Below are positions 18,934 through 27,337 of a DNA stretch of 64,000 nt, in pieces. A model generated the notes under the pieces. It was not told where the DNA came from. It ran no database searches and was given only the letters and a program-made list of their open reading frames with translations. The stretch is from positions 62,001 through 126,000 of the forward strand of contig CAKRFY010000005.1 in NCBI GenBank assembly GCA_934320895.1. The letters run 5' to 3'. How positions within the stretch are numbered: the first letter of the stretch is position 1; every line of letters begins with the position of its first letter. The position numbers were made by a program, and so were the translations under genes. This stretch comes from an uncultured Lachnospiraceae bacterium (GTDB lineage Bacteria > Bacillota > Clostridia > Lachnospirales > Lachnospiraceae).

Positions 18934-19650
18934 ATGGATCAGTTACTGGAATTTTGCACAGACAAAACAGATACAGTTTGTTCAATGCAGAATATTGTGG
19001 GTGGGAACCATTATACGGGAACAGATACAGAGAATGGTGCAGATTTAAAAATGGCAGCAAATTCAGAAAGAAATCTTACATGGCATAGCATGGACATAAC
19101 AAGGGATGTACGTGCCGGTCAGTTAGGACAGCAGCCAAAGACGATCTGGCTTACTGGATTATCAGGAGCTGGTAAATCCACAATAGTGAATGAACTTGAG
19201 AAAAGACTGTTTGTCTGTGGCAAAAAGACTATGGTACTTGACGGTGACAATGTCAGACTGGGATTGAATAAAAATCTTGGTTTCAGTGAAGAGGACAGAG
19301 TTGAGAACATACGACGTGTAGCCGAGGTGTCAAAACTGATGAATGATGCAGGTATTATTGTACTTACATCATTTATATCTCCGTTTAGAAAAGACAGAAG
19401 AAATGCAAAAGACATAATAGGAAAAGACAGTTTTATTGAGGTGTATATCAGCACTCCTATAGAAGAGTGCGAGAGGAGAGATGTAAAGGGCCTTTATAAA
19501 AAGGCGAGAGAAGGAAAGATATCAGACTTTTCAGGAATATCAAGTCCTTACGAAGAGCCGGAAGCTCCTGATATAGAGGTAGATACTACAGGAAGAAGTA
19601 TAGATGAAACTGTCGATTATATATATTCGCAATTAGAGAAATATTTATAG
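18934..19650 (+). CDS. cysC: adenylylsulfate (APS) kinase with N-terminal extension
   Basis: This 238-residue protein is predicted to phosphorylate APS to PAPS, the activated sulfate donor. The kinase domain begins with NLTWHSMDITRDVR near residue 46. It carries the P-loop GLSGAGKST, LDGDNVRLGLNKNLGFS, the ENIRRVAEV region and the lid GLYKKAREG. The roughly 45 residues before it are polar and unlike usual CysC. The start is ATG 18934, preceded by GGAGG; ATG 18922 overlaps that SD. No ATP sulfurylase lies in the window. Adjacency to the ASST-like gene suggests a sulfation-related function for both. Confidence 0.9.
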   Translation: MDQLLEFCTDKTDTVCSMQNIVGGNHYTGTDTENGADLKMAANSERNLTWHSMDITRDVRAGQLGQQPKTIWLTGLSGAGKSTIVNELEKRLFVCGKKTMVLDGDNVRLGLNKNLGFSEEDRVENIRRVAEVSKLMNDAGIIVLTSFISPFRKDRRNAKDIIGKDSFIEVYISTPIEECERRDVKGLYKKAREGKISDFSGISSPYEEPEAPDIEVDTTGRSIDETVDYIYSQLEKYL

Positions 19651-19653
19651 ATT

Positions 19654-19698
19654 AAAGACAGTATATAGTGAACATACAGGTTTCTATATACTGTCTTT
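19654..19698 (+). terminator. intrinsic terminator after cysC
   Basis: A perfect 15-bp stem (AAAGACAGTATATAG and its complement at 19684-19698) with a 15-base loop. It starts 4 bases after the cysC stop codon. Confidence 0.75.
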
Positions 19699-19719
19699 AT
19701 CAGATTTTAAACCTATCAG

Positions 19720-19755
19720 GCAAGTAGCAGAGCGGATTGAGGATATCTGCTTGAC
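19720..19755 (+). repeat. 36-bp conserved sequence ending in a -35 box, copy 1
   Basis: 30 of 36 positions match the copy at 29526-29561. The 3' end of both copies is TTGAC, the start of a promoter -35 hexamer. Confidence 0.6.
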
Positions 19756-19792
19756 ATAGATTTAATATCACAATATATTACATATTGTGATA
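19751..19792 (+). promoter_or_regulatory. promoter with overlapping 27-bp palindromic operator (chrA upstream promoter)
   Basis: TTGACA (19751-19756), 17-base spacer, TATATT (19774-19779). The -10 lies inside a perfect inverted repeat at 19766-19792: 11-base arms TATCACAATAT / ATATTGTGATA around a 5-base centre. The geometry is that of a repressor site blocking the -10. The regulator is not identified, and no regulator gene is adjacent. Confidence 0.6.
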
Positions 19793-19848
19793 AAAATTGA
19801 TATAAATATTTGATTTTGTAATATAAGTCAACTTTTTTCTAAATAGGC

Positions 19849-19877
19849 TTGCTTTATTCATAGTAATCCTATATGAT
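19849..19877 (+). promoter_or_regulatory. second SigA-type promoter of the ChrA-like gene
   Basis: TTGCTT (19849-19854), 17-base spacer, TATGAT (19872-19877), 27 bases before the start codon. Confidence 0.55.
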
Positions 19878-19904
19878 ATAGAAAAAAGATAGGAATTGAA
19901 TGAT

Positions 19905-21398
19905 ATGAAGGCAAATATACAAAAAGAACTTAAACTTATGGCTTCAATCTTTAAAATAGGTGTTGTTGGTTTCGGAGGCGGAACGGCACTTATACCTGTT
20001 ATTGAGAGAGAGGTTGTAGAAGACCAGAAGATAGTTGAAAAAAGTGAATATGATAAGGATGTTATAGTTGCAAGTATTACACCGGGTGCTTTACCTGTCG
20101 AGATTGCTACAGGTCTTGGAAAGCGTGCATACGGAGCTAAAGGAATGGCGCTTGCGGCATTTCTTATGGCATTTCCGGGTGTACTTATGACAGTCCTTAT
20201 GTTATCTGTATTATCAAAAGTAGATGAAAAACTGTTTGTACAGATAGAGTGCCTTTCTATAGGACTTACTGCATTCATAAGCTGCCTTCTTACACAGTAT
20301 GCCGTAAAGAGTATGCAGGAAACAAAAAAGGAAAGTGATAAAAGATTTCAACGTGCCTTTATAATAATGATAGCAGTTTTCATATTGTCATGTGGAAAGT
20401 CAGTTTACAGCATCCTTGGAATAAAATCCACACCAATATTTGGTCTTTCGACAGTGCAGGTTCTTGGAATTGCCTTCTTTGGAATATTTTATACGCATTG
20501 CAGATTCAATATTAAAAATACACTTGTATCAGGGATAACAATTATTTTATATATACTCTGTGTAGGAAAAGCCGGTATCATACAGAATATTTACCTTGAG
20601 ACAGGCTTAAAGGTATTTATGTTCGTACTTGCCATACATGGACTTTATGTTTGCACAAGATACGGTATGAGCAAAGGTAAAAGATCAGAAGAAGAACTTG
20701 AAAAAGAAGGACACAGACTCACAACGGCAGGATTTTCAAAAGAGATGATAACATGGTTATTATTCATTATCATACTTTCAATACCTGCATTTATCATAAC
20801 AAAAGATACATGGATCTACTTATTCAGAGGATTTGCATCATCGATCATATCATTTGGAGGTGGAGATGCATATTTATCTGTAGCCGACGGTATGTTTGTA
20901 AGCACTGGAATGATAAAAGAAAATGAATTTTACAGCCAGCTGGTATCAATAGTAAATGTACTTCCGGGTTCTATTCTCTGCAAGACACTTGCTGGAATCG
21001 GATATTTTATCGGATATGACATAAACAATAGTGTACTTGCTGGATTTGCAGTAGCCCTTGCCGGATTTGCATGCAGCGTAGCAGCATCAGGCGTAGTATT
21101 CTGCATAATCTATTATCTTTATGAGAAGTTTGAGGGAATAGCAGTATTTAAACTTATTGGAAGATGGATAAGACCTATAATAGCAGGACTTTTGTTAAAT
21201 GTCATGGTATCTATGATATATCAGAATATAGCAACTGGACTTGCTATAGGTGGAAAAGTAGCTACAACACTTGTGATAACATTTGTTATTTATATAGTGA
21301 ATCTTGTACTTATGTTGAAAGTAAAAGCAGGTAACGGAAAGCTTATACTTGTATCTGCAATCCTTGGACTTTTACTTTGTAATGGGGTTTTGATTTAG
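19905..21398 (+). CDS. chromate transporter (CHR) family membrane protein
   Basis: This 497-residue polytopic membrane protein has two homologous CHR halves. The first begins GVVGFGGGTALIPVIEREVV; the second carries SFGGGDAYLSVADGMFV and a following LPGSI motif. A charged loop (about 220-255) joins the halves. Long-chain CHR proteins export chromate in proteobacteria. The substrate of Firmicutes homologues of this type is not established, so another anion is possible. The start is ATG 19905 after ATAGGAA; TTG 19896 is an alternative. Two upstream promoters, one with a palindromic operator, suggest the gene is regulated by a small-molecule-responsive repressor. Confidence 0.8.
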   Translation: MKANIQKELKLMASIFKIGVVGFGGGTALIPVIEREVVEDQKIVEKSEYDKDVIVASITPGALPVEIATGLGKRAYGAKGMALAAFLMAFPGVLMTVLMLSVLSKVDEKLFVQIECLSIGLTAFISCLLTQYAVKSMQETKKESDKRFQRAFIIMIAVFILSCGKSVYSILGIKSTPIFGLSTVQVLGIAFFGIFYTHCRFNIKNTLVSGITIILYILCVGKAGIIQNIYLETGLKVFMFVLAIHGLYVCTRYGMSKGKRSEEELEKEGHRLTTAGFSKEMITWLLFIIILSIPAFIITKDTWIYLFRGFASSIISFGGGDAYLSVADGMFVSTGMIKENEFYSQLVSIVNVLPGSILCKTLAGIGYFIGYDINNSVLAGFAVALAGFACSVAASGVVFCIIYYLYEKFEGIAVFKLIGRWIRPIIAGLLLNVMVSMIYQNIATGLAIGGKVATTLVITFVIYIVNLVLMLKVKAGNGKLILVSAILGLLLCNGVLI

Positions 21399-21432
21399 TA
21401 TGTAAGTGACGACAGGAATAAGGATTATTATT

Positions 21433-21672
21433 ATGCGCTCAGGGACATTTTTGTTCGGAGAACATGATAATGATCCTTATTTCTGTCTGTTTGGTGTTAC
21501 AAAGAAAGTTCTTGATGTTCTTGAGAAAGACAGTCTTGATTATGAACTTTATTCAAATATCAAGCCAAATCCTATTCTTGCACAGTCAGCATATGATGAT
21601 GCGTGCCGTCCTGGAAATCCAAAGGAGACAAGTGTAGAGGACATAACAAAACTTTATGAATCACTTATCTAG
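21433..21672 (+). pseudogene. iron-containing alcohol dehydrogenase remnant with large internal deletion
   Basis: The 79-residue frame joins two non-adjacent parts of an Fe-ADH (about 380 residues when whole). KKVLDVLEKDSLDYELYSNIKPNP matches the N-terminal nucleotide-binding approach, in which PNPT normally precedes the GGGS region. The next residues, LAQSAYDDACRPGNPKETSVEDITKLYESL, match the extreme C-terminus. The glycine-rich NAD site and all metal-binding histidines are absent, so it cannot be a functional dehydrogenase. The reading frame is preserved across the join, and an AAGGA SD precedes ATG 21433, so a short product could still be made. Confidence 0.65.
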
Positions 21673-21718
21673 ATCAAAAATTTTAAACAGTGATATATTT
21701 TTCTAAAGTATAAAATAT

Positions 21719-21758
21719 GCCTGAGATACCGATTTCATCATCGTTATCTCAGGCGTAT
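21719..21758. terminator. terminator between ADH remnant and ktrA
   Basis: A perfect 10-bp stem (GCCTGAGATA / TATCTCAGGC) with a 16-base loop and T-rich tails on both strands, placed between converging genes. Confidence 0.75.
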
Positions 21759-21805
21759 TGTTTTAGTGCAATAGTGCTCGTTAAAAAAAGAAAAAGTATT
21801 CAGGT

Positions 21806-22456
21806 TTACAGCAGGTTATCGAGGTCTTTCACATCACATGTGATAAGCATAGTCATATTGTCAGTAAGTTTAATATCAGGAGAAGGGTTTACTTCATATT
21901 CTGAAGAAACATCTTTCCTTACTGCTATGACATTAAGATTTTCTTTTTTTCTAAGGTTTAATTCTCTGAGAGATTTACCGATCCAGTTTGGTTTTACATC
22001 AATTTCAACCATTTTTAATTTATCTGAAATCTCCATAAAATTGATAACACGCCTGTTTGAAAGTCTTCTTGCAAGGCGGATTCCGGTTTCCTGTTCTGGC
22101 ATTATAGTCTGGTCAGCTCCAAGTTTTTCAAGAATCTTTTTGTGGGTTTTATCCTGAGCCTTGCAAACTACGGTACTAACACCGGCATCCTTTGCGTAAA
22201 TTGTTGCGAGGATACTTATATCAAGCTTTTCGGTAATAGCAATCACAACGGCATCCATATTTGAGAGACCGAGAGTGTCCATAGCCTCAGTATCTCTGAT
22301 ATCGACAGCAACAGCGCATGTGACAAAATCGGCAACAGAATGAACACGCTCCTTGTCTATATCTACAGCGAGAACATCAGCACCAGTATTAGCAAGTTCA
22401 ATAGCAACACTTCGTCCGAATTTTCCAAGTCCGATAACGGCAAATGATTTTTCCAT
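21806..22456 (-). CDS. ktrA: Ktr/Trk potassium uptake regulatory subunit (RCK domain)
   Basis: This 216-residue cytosolic protein forms the gating ring on KtrB. The N-terminal RCK/Rossmann domain shows FAVIGLGKFGRSVA, acidic VLAVDIDKE and the TEKLDISILAT segment. The C-terminal TrkA_C domain (about 138-216, IDVKPNWIGKSLRELNLR) often binds c-di-AMP in Firmicutes. The start is the ATG at 22456, chosen because AAAGGAG precedes it on the minus strand; the longer open frame upstream has no SD. It lies about 125 bases downstream of ktrB in the same direction and is likely co-transcribed. Confidence 0.92.
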   Translation of the reverse strand: MEKSFAVIGLGKFGRSVAIELANTGADVLAVDIDKERVHSVADFVTCAVAVDIRDTEAMDTLGLSNMDAVVIAITEKLDISILATIYAKDAGVSTVVCKAQDKTHKKILEKLGADQTIMPEQETGIRLARRLSNRRVINFMEISDKLKMVEIDVKPNWIGKSLRELNLRKKENLNVIAVRKDVSSEYEVNPSPDIKLTDNMTMLITCDVKDLDNLL

Positions 22457-22581
22457 GAATTTACTCCTTTTTATTAGTGAAACTATAGTATTTATATATA
22501 GCAAAAATTGTATTGTCAGGTTTTTTGGTACAAAGATTATTTTAATTTGCATATTCAAGTTTGACAATGACAGTCATTATA

Positions 22582-23952
22582 TTATCCGACAGTGATATCT
22601 TCGTTAGGAAATGATACGAGATCTTTCCTGCGGTCTTTATTAAAGAAGATGACCATCGAGATTGGACCTATGCGTCCAAGATACATGCATATTATGATGA
22701 TAAGCTTACCAAAAAGATGAAGATTTGAAGTAAAATCTCTTGTTAATCCTACAGTTGCGATCGCACTTGTCGTTTCATAAACAACATCGACCATCGAACC
22801 GCCCTCAGCCTGATAAAGACCAAAAGATGCAAGCATAAGAAATGAAATACTTACCATTGTCACGGCGAGAGCCTTAGTAACAGTCTGATGTGGGATGTTT
22901 TTTCTAAAAACAACAAGATGTGTTTTGCCTTTTACAACAGCGCGTGTACTCAAAAATAATGTAGCAACGGTAGTTGTTTTAATTCCGCCAGCCGTACCGA
23001 TCGAAGAGCCGCCTATCACCATTAGGAAATAACAGAGAAGGACAGTTCCGTGTCTTAATCCTGCCTGTGAGAAAGTAGCAAATCCGGCAGTTCTAAGTGT
23101 GACAGACTGGAAAAGACTTGCGACAATTTTATCTAAAAAACTCATATTTCCAATAGTATCTGAATTTGTATATTCAAGAAAGAATATAAGTAATGCACCA
23201 CCAAAAATCAAGATAGCAGTAGTAATAAGCGTTATTTTTGTATGGAGCCTGAGTTTCAGGAAACTTTTTCTAATAGTAAATTTTTTCTCGAAGTGGTTTT
23301 TAAATGCCCCTTTAATATCCTGCCATACGATAAAACCGATACCACCAGAAATTATAAGAAACATTGTAACAAAATTGATCCAGATATTTGAAGCATATGG
23401 TTCAAGGCTGTTTTCACCAAGCAGGTCAATACCTGCATTACAAAAAGCTGAAACTGCATGAAAAAGAGAAAACCATGCTCCTTTTATCAGACCGAAATCT
23501 GGAACAAAAACGAAACTGTAGCAGATGGCACCGATTGCTTCTATTATAAATGTACCTCTGAAGATAAACTTTAAAAAGCGTACAAGACCTTTGAGTGTGC
23601 TTAGATTAAGAGCATCTTCAAGAAGGAGTCTGTCACTTAGAGTAATGCGGCTTCCGGCAACCATCATAATACCGGTGACAAAGGACACGATACCAAGACC
23701 GCCAAGTTGGATAAGAATAAGAATGACAATCTTTCCAAACAGGCTCCAATGAGCAGCGGTATTGACAACAACAAGACCTGTCACGCAGACAGATGTAGTT
23801 GAAGTAAATAAAGCATCGATAAAAGGAGTAAAATGACCATCAGCAGAAGATAAAGGCAGACAAAGAATAATAGCACCGATAAAAATGGTACCTAAAAAGC
23901 CTAAAGCGATGATCTGTGTAGTAGAAAGTTCTTTATTTAAACTTGAAAACAT
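22582..23952 (-). CDS. ktrB: Ktr/Trk-type potassium uptake membrane subunit
   Basis: This 456-residue ion channel-like transporter has four repeated M1-P-M2 units. P-loop signatures with the conserved glycine are recognisable at TSTSVCVTGL, AVSAFCNAGIDLL, VTLRTAGFAT and TSAIATVGLT. Length fits KtrB (about 450). The start is placed at ATG 23952 (MFSSLNKEL), preceded by GAGGG on the minus strand; the open frame extends 25 codons further without an SD. A minus-strand TATAAT lies at 24001-24006. With ktrA it forms a Na+- or nucleotide-gated K+ uptake system for osmotic and turgor control. Confidence 0.92.
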   Translation of the reverse strand: MFSSLNKELSTTQIIALGFLGTIFIGAIILCLPLSSADGHFTPFIDALFTSTTSVCVTGLVVVNTAAHWSLFGKIVILILIQLGGLGIVSFVTGIMMVAGSRITLSDRLLLEDALNLSTLKGLVRFLKFIFRGTFIIEAIGAICYSFVFVPDFGLIKGAWFSLFHAVSAFCNAGIDLLGENSLEPYASNIWINFVTMFLIISGGIGFIVWQDIKGAFKNHFEKKFTIRKSFLKLRLHTKITLITTAILIFGGALLIFFLEYTNSDTIGNMSFLDKIVASLFQSVTLRTAGFATFSQAGLRHGTVLLCYFLMVIGGSSIGTAGGIKTTTVATLFLSTRAVVKGKTHLVVFRKNIPHQTVTKALAVTMVSISFLMLASFGLYQAEGGSMVDVVYETTSAIATVGLTRDFTSNLHLFGKLIIIICMYLGRIGPISMVIFFNKDRRKDLVSFPNEDITVG

Positions 23953-24024
23953 ATAAACCCTCATTTCTGCACACATTTTTTTGTGCATAGTGTGAAATAT
24001 ATTATATTTTACACATAAGATCTG

Positions 24025-24070
24025 CAAAAAACAAAAATCCCCATATCATGACAATTCATAATACGAGGAT
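24025..24070 (-). terminator. intrinsic terminator of tRNA-Arg
   Basis: Read on the minus strand, a roughly 15-bp stem with two G-U type pairs (ATCCTCGTAT.. / ..ATATGGGGAT) is followed by TTTTTGTTTTTT. Confidence 0.8.
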
Positions 24071-24077
24071 AATCAAA

Positions 24078-24151
<74 letters not shown>

Positions 24152-24186
24152 TTATTATCTGTCGTGCTCTCGCACCGACGAGTTAT

Positions 24187-24215
24187 ACTATACCCTATCC
24201 TAAAAAAAAAATCAA
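24187..24215 (-). promoter_or_regulatory. promoter of tRNA-Arg
   Basis: On the minus strand: TTGATT (24215-24210), 17-base spacer, TATAGT (24192-24187), about 36 bases before the mature tRNA 5' end. Confidence 0.7.
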
Positions 24216-24327
24216 GTACTTTTTTCAAAAAAATTAAAAAAAATCAAAATTTTACTTTTTTCAGCTTTTTTATTACGATTTCTGTCATTTACCATAAACA
24301 TTTTTATCGTCTGTCTGGTATAAAAAC

Positions 24328-24357
24328 TTGCAACTCCCATAAGCATTGTGATATAAA
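24328..24357 (+). promoter_or_regulatory. likely promoter of the murB operon
   Basis: TTGCAA (24328-24333), 18-base spacer, TATAAA (24352-24357), in an AT-rich leader 45 bases before murB. Confidence 0.5.
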
Positions 24358-24401
24358 TATAAATGCAATGTTTAGGAAAATATAAAAATTTGGAGGGCAT
24401 T

Positions 24402-25328
24402 ATGGCCGAATCTGAAATCATAAATAAACTTATTGGAATAAATGGAGAACAGCAGGTATTTGTGTCAGAGCCAATGAGCAGACACACTACATTCAGAATA
24501 GGAGGTCCGGCAAAAATATTTGTCAGTCCTGATAATATAGAGAAGATAATAAAGACAATAGAATTACTAAAAAAAGAAGAGGAAGAATATTTCGTTATTG
24601 GAAATGGAAGCAATCTTTTAGTTGCGGATGAGGGATATGACGGGATAGTTGTATCAACTGAGAATTTAAAGAATGTAAATATAGAGAAAGAAGATGGAGA
24701 ACTAACTTACATATATGCTGAGGCGGGAGCCATGCTTTCAAAAGTATCAGTACTTGCGTCAGAAGGTTCTCTTACGGGATTTGAATTTGCGGGAGGCATT
24801 CCTGGAACAATAGGTGGAGCCGTATCAATGAACGCAGGAGCATACGGCGGAGAGATAAAAGATGTAATAGTAAGTGCAGATGTACTTATGGACGATGGAA
24901 AAGTTATTAAATTCACAAAAGATGAACTTGAACTTTCATATAGAAACAGTATAATACAAAAAGAAAAGCTTATCGTATTATCAGCAGAATTTGCTTTTAA
25001 AAAAGGAAACAAAAGCGAAATACTAGCACAGATGAAAGACTTTGCACAAAAAAGGCGTGACAAACAGCCACTCGAATATGCAAGTGCCGGAAGTACATTT
25101 AAGAGACCGGAAGGGCACTTTGCAGGAAAACTTATAGATGATGCAGGTCTTAGAGGATATCGTGTTGGAAATGTCATGGTATCTGACAAACACTGTGGTT
25201 TTGTAGTAAATGTCGGCGGCGGAACATGTGAGGAAGCAAAAGCTGTGATAGCTCATGTAAAAGAGGAAGTAGAAAGACAGTTTGGTGTTACTCTTGAACT
25301 TGAAGTAAGAAAATTGGGCTGGGAATAA
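24402..25328 (+). CDS. murB: UDP-N-acetylmuramate dehydrogenase
   Basis: This 308-residue FAD enzyme reduces UDP-GlcNAc-enolpyruvate to UDP-MurNAc in peptidoglycan precursor synthesis. Visible: MSRHTTFRIGGPA at the FAD domain start, GNGSNLLVADEG, the FAD-binding EFAGGIPGTIGGAVSMNAGAYGGEI, SYRNSII, and the C-terminal GSTFKRP with catalytic Ser followed by GCxG-like KHCGFVVN. It has the short type II MurB layout typical of Firmicutes. The start is ATG 24402 after GGAGGG; the longer frame from 24363 lacks an SD. It heads the murB-rapZ-whiA cluster. Confidence 0.96.
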   Translation: MAESEIINKLIGINGEQQVFVSEPMSRHTTFRIGGPAKIFVSPDNIEKIIKTIELLKKEEEEYFVIGNGSNLLVADEGYDGIVVSTENLKNVNIEKEDGELTYIYAEAGAMLSKVSVLASEGSLTGFEFAGGIPGTIGGAVSMNAGAYGGEIKDVIVSADVLMDDGKVIKFTKDELELSYRNSIIQKEKLIVLSAEFAFKKGNKSEILAQMKDFAQKRRDKQPLEYASAGSTFKRPEGHFAGKLIDDAGLRGYRVGNVMVSDKHCGFVVNVGGGTCEEAKAVIAHVKEEVERQFGVTLELEVRKLGWE

Positions 25329-25383
25329 ACAGCTGGTTATCAAAGTCATAAGAGGGAAAATAAAAAGGCTTGGAGAAATGAGG

Positions 25384-26268
25384 ATGAATATGCGTTTTGT
25401 AATAGTTACGGGAATGTCAGGTGCAGGAAAGAGTTCGGTACTCAAAATGCTTGAGGATATAGGTTATTTTTGTGTAGATAATCTGCCGGTAAAACTTATA
25501 CCAAAACTCACCAAAATGTTTATATGTGAGACGGACAGTATAGACAAACTTGCACTTGGTATAGACATAAGAAATCTTGAGGGACTTTCACATCTTGACA
25601 AGATGCTTGATGAGATGAAAAAAGAAGGTTATCCGTATGAGGTACTTTTTCTTGATGCAGACAGCAATGTCCTTGTAAAAAGATACAAAGAAACCAGACG
25701 AAATCATCCACTTGCACTTCAGGGAAGAGTTGACAAGGCGATAGAGGCAGAGAGAGAAGAACTCCAGTTTATAAAAAAACGTGCTGACTATATCATGGAT
25801 ACAAGCCACATGCTCGTGCGTGAATTAAAGCAGGAGATAGATAAGATATTTTTGAAAAATGAAGAATATAAAAACTTTTTTGTGACAATATTATCATTTG
25901 GATTTAAATATGGAATACCGGCAGACTGTGATCTTGTATTTGATGTGAGATTTTTGCCTAATCCATATTATATACCTGAATTAAAAAAGAAAACAGGTAA
26001 TGACTTTGAAGTATTTGATTATGTAATGAAATCTGAGCAGGCAAAGGAATTTGATGAGAAATTATTTGACATGATAAAGTTTCTGATCCCTAATTATATA
26101 GCAGAAGGAAAAAATCAGCTTGTGATAGGAATTGGATGTACAGGCGGCAAACATCGTTCTGTATCATTGGCAAATGCACTTGCAAAACATATGCAGGAAC
26201 TTCCCTACAGCTTAAAAACAGAGCACAGGGATATTGAGAAAGATGCCAAAACAAAGGGAGAAAGCTAA
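25384..26268 (+). CDS. rapZ: RapZ/YvcJ-type nucleotide-binding protein
   Basis: This protein of about 294 residues has the P-loop GMSGAGKSS at the N-terminus, VDNLPVKL, and the C-terminal GIGCTGGKHRSVSLA motif of the RapZ/YvcJ family. E. coli RapZ is an RNA adaptor controlling glmZ/GlmS; B. subtilis YvcJ is a GTPase linked to competence. Candidate starts are ATG 25378, 25384 and 25390; 25384 has the best spacing to GGAG at 25372-25375. The stop TAA overlaps the whiA ATG by one base, so the two are translationally coupled. Confidence 0.93.
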   Translation: MNMRFVIVTGMSGAGKSSVLKMLEDIGYFCVDNLPVKLIPKLTKMFICETDSIDKLALGIDIRNLEGLSHLDKMLDEMKKEGYPYEVLFLDADSNVLVKRYKETRRNHPLALQGRVDKAIEAEREELQFIKKRADYIMDTSHMLVRELKQEIDKIFLKNEEYKNFFVTILSFGFKYGIPADCDLVFDVRFLPNPYYIPELKKKTGNDFEVFDYVMKSEQAKEFDEKLFDMIKFLIPNYIAEGKNQLVIGIGCTGGKHRSVSLANALAKHMQELPYSLKTEHRDIEKDAKTKGES

Positions 26269-27227
26269 TGTCGTTTGCAAGTGATGTAAAAGATGAAATA
26301 GGAAGACAGACTGACAGGGGCAGGCATTGTCAGATAGCTCAGTTTGCAGTATTATTTGCGCTTACAGGGCATATAAAAAAAGATTTCAGAAATGAGAATT
26401 ATATTGAAATGCGAACAGAGAACTTGACAGTTGCAAAGAAATCCTATATGTTATTAAAGTGTATGTTTGATACTTCACCCGAAGTAATGATAAGAACACA
26501 CAATCTTCAGGTTCAGTCAAAGAACTATTTTATCTGTATAAAAGATCATGCACTTGTAATAGAAGTGCTTAAGACCATAAAACTTTTGAGTGATGAAGAT
26601 CAGTGGGGTGATTTCTCATCAGTTAATAAACTTATAGTGCAGAATATGTGCTGTAAGCGTGCTTTCCTCAGAGGTGCATTTATGGTAGCAGGTTCAGTGA
26701 CAAATCCTGAAAAGGGGTATCATCTTGAAATAGCCGTTTTATCAGCAAAACTTGCCATGCAGTTAAAAGAAGCGATGAGTGCTTTTGAAATTGAGGCAAA
26801 GATTGTTGAGAGAAAAAAGTATCAGGTTGTCTATATAAAAGAAGGGGCACAGATTGTAGATTTTTTAAATGTCATAGGGGCACATATGGCACTTATGGAG
26901 TTTGAAAATGTACGAATAGTAAAGGAAGTGCGAAATTCCGTAAACAGACAGGTGAATTGTGAGACGGCAAATATCACAAAAATAGTAAATACTGCCGCAA
27001 GGCAGATAGAAGATATTAAGTATATTCAATGTAATATGGGGTTTAGTGCATTATCAGACGGACTTAGGGAGATTGCGAAGTTAAGAATTGAGTATCCTGA
27101 CAGTTCATTACAGGAACTTGGACAAATGCTTGACAACCCTATAAGTAAATCAGGAGTGAATCATCGTCTGAAAAAATTAAGCAATATTGCAAATGAGATC
27201 AGACAGGAGAAGGAGACCATAAGTTGA
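26268..27227 (+). CDS. whiA: WhiA family DNA-binding regulator
   Basis: This 319-residue protein has an N-terminal pair of degenerate LAGLIDADG homing-endonuclease-like domains (about 1-195, with CCKRAFLRGAFMVAGSVTNPEKGYHLEI) and a C-terminal helix-turn-helix (about 220-310, with LREIAKLRIEYPDSSLQELGQMLDNPISKSGVNHRLKKL). WhiA proteins control sporulation in Streptomyces and cell division or fatty-acid composition in Bacillus. It starts at ATG 26268, sharing one base with the rapZ stop. In many Firmicutes yvcK lies between rapZ and whiA; it is absent here. The HPr/Crh-like gene that normally follows is displaced by an IS607-type element. Confidence 0.95.
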   Translation: MSFASDVKDEIGRQTDRGRHCQIAQFAVLFALTGHIKKDFRNENYIEMRTENLTVAKKSYMLLKCMFDTSPEVMIRTHNLQVQSKNYFICIKDHALVIEVLKTIKLLSDEDQWGDFSSVNKLIVQNMCCKRAFLRGAFMVAGSVTNPEKGYHLEIAVLSAKLAMQLKEAMSAFEIEAKIVERKKYQVVYIKEGAQIVDFLNVIGAHMALMEFENVRIVKEVRNSVNRQVNCETANITKIVNTAARQIEDIKYIQCNMGFSALSDGLREIAKLRIEYPDSSLQELGQMLDNPISKSGVNHRLKKLSNIANEIRQEKETIS

Positions 27228-27337
27228 TTGGTTGAAAAGAATGTCTGGCAAAAGGAGGATTGTTAAGTGATTGAAAATATAGGCAAATAGTTATAAAAGT
27301 GGTATAATGTGTTCATTAGAAGGAAGGGAGTATTTTT

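Noticed and set aside
21717..22157. Plus-strand frame opposite ktrA
   Set aside because: Begins in a terminator hairpin and runs antisense to a clear RCK-domain gene.
23953..24030. c-di-AMP (ydaO-type) riboswitch before ktrB
   Set aside because: Only about 75 bases separate ktrB from the tRNA terminator, too short for that riboswitch.
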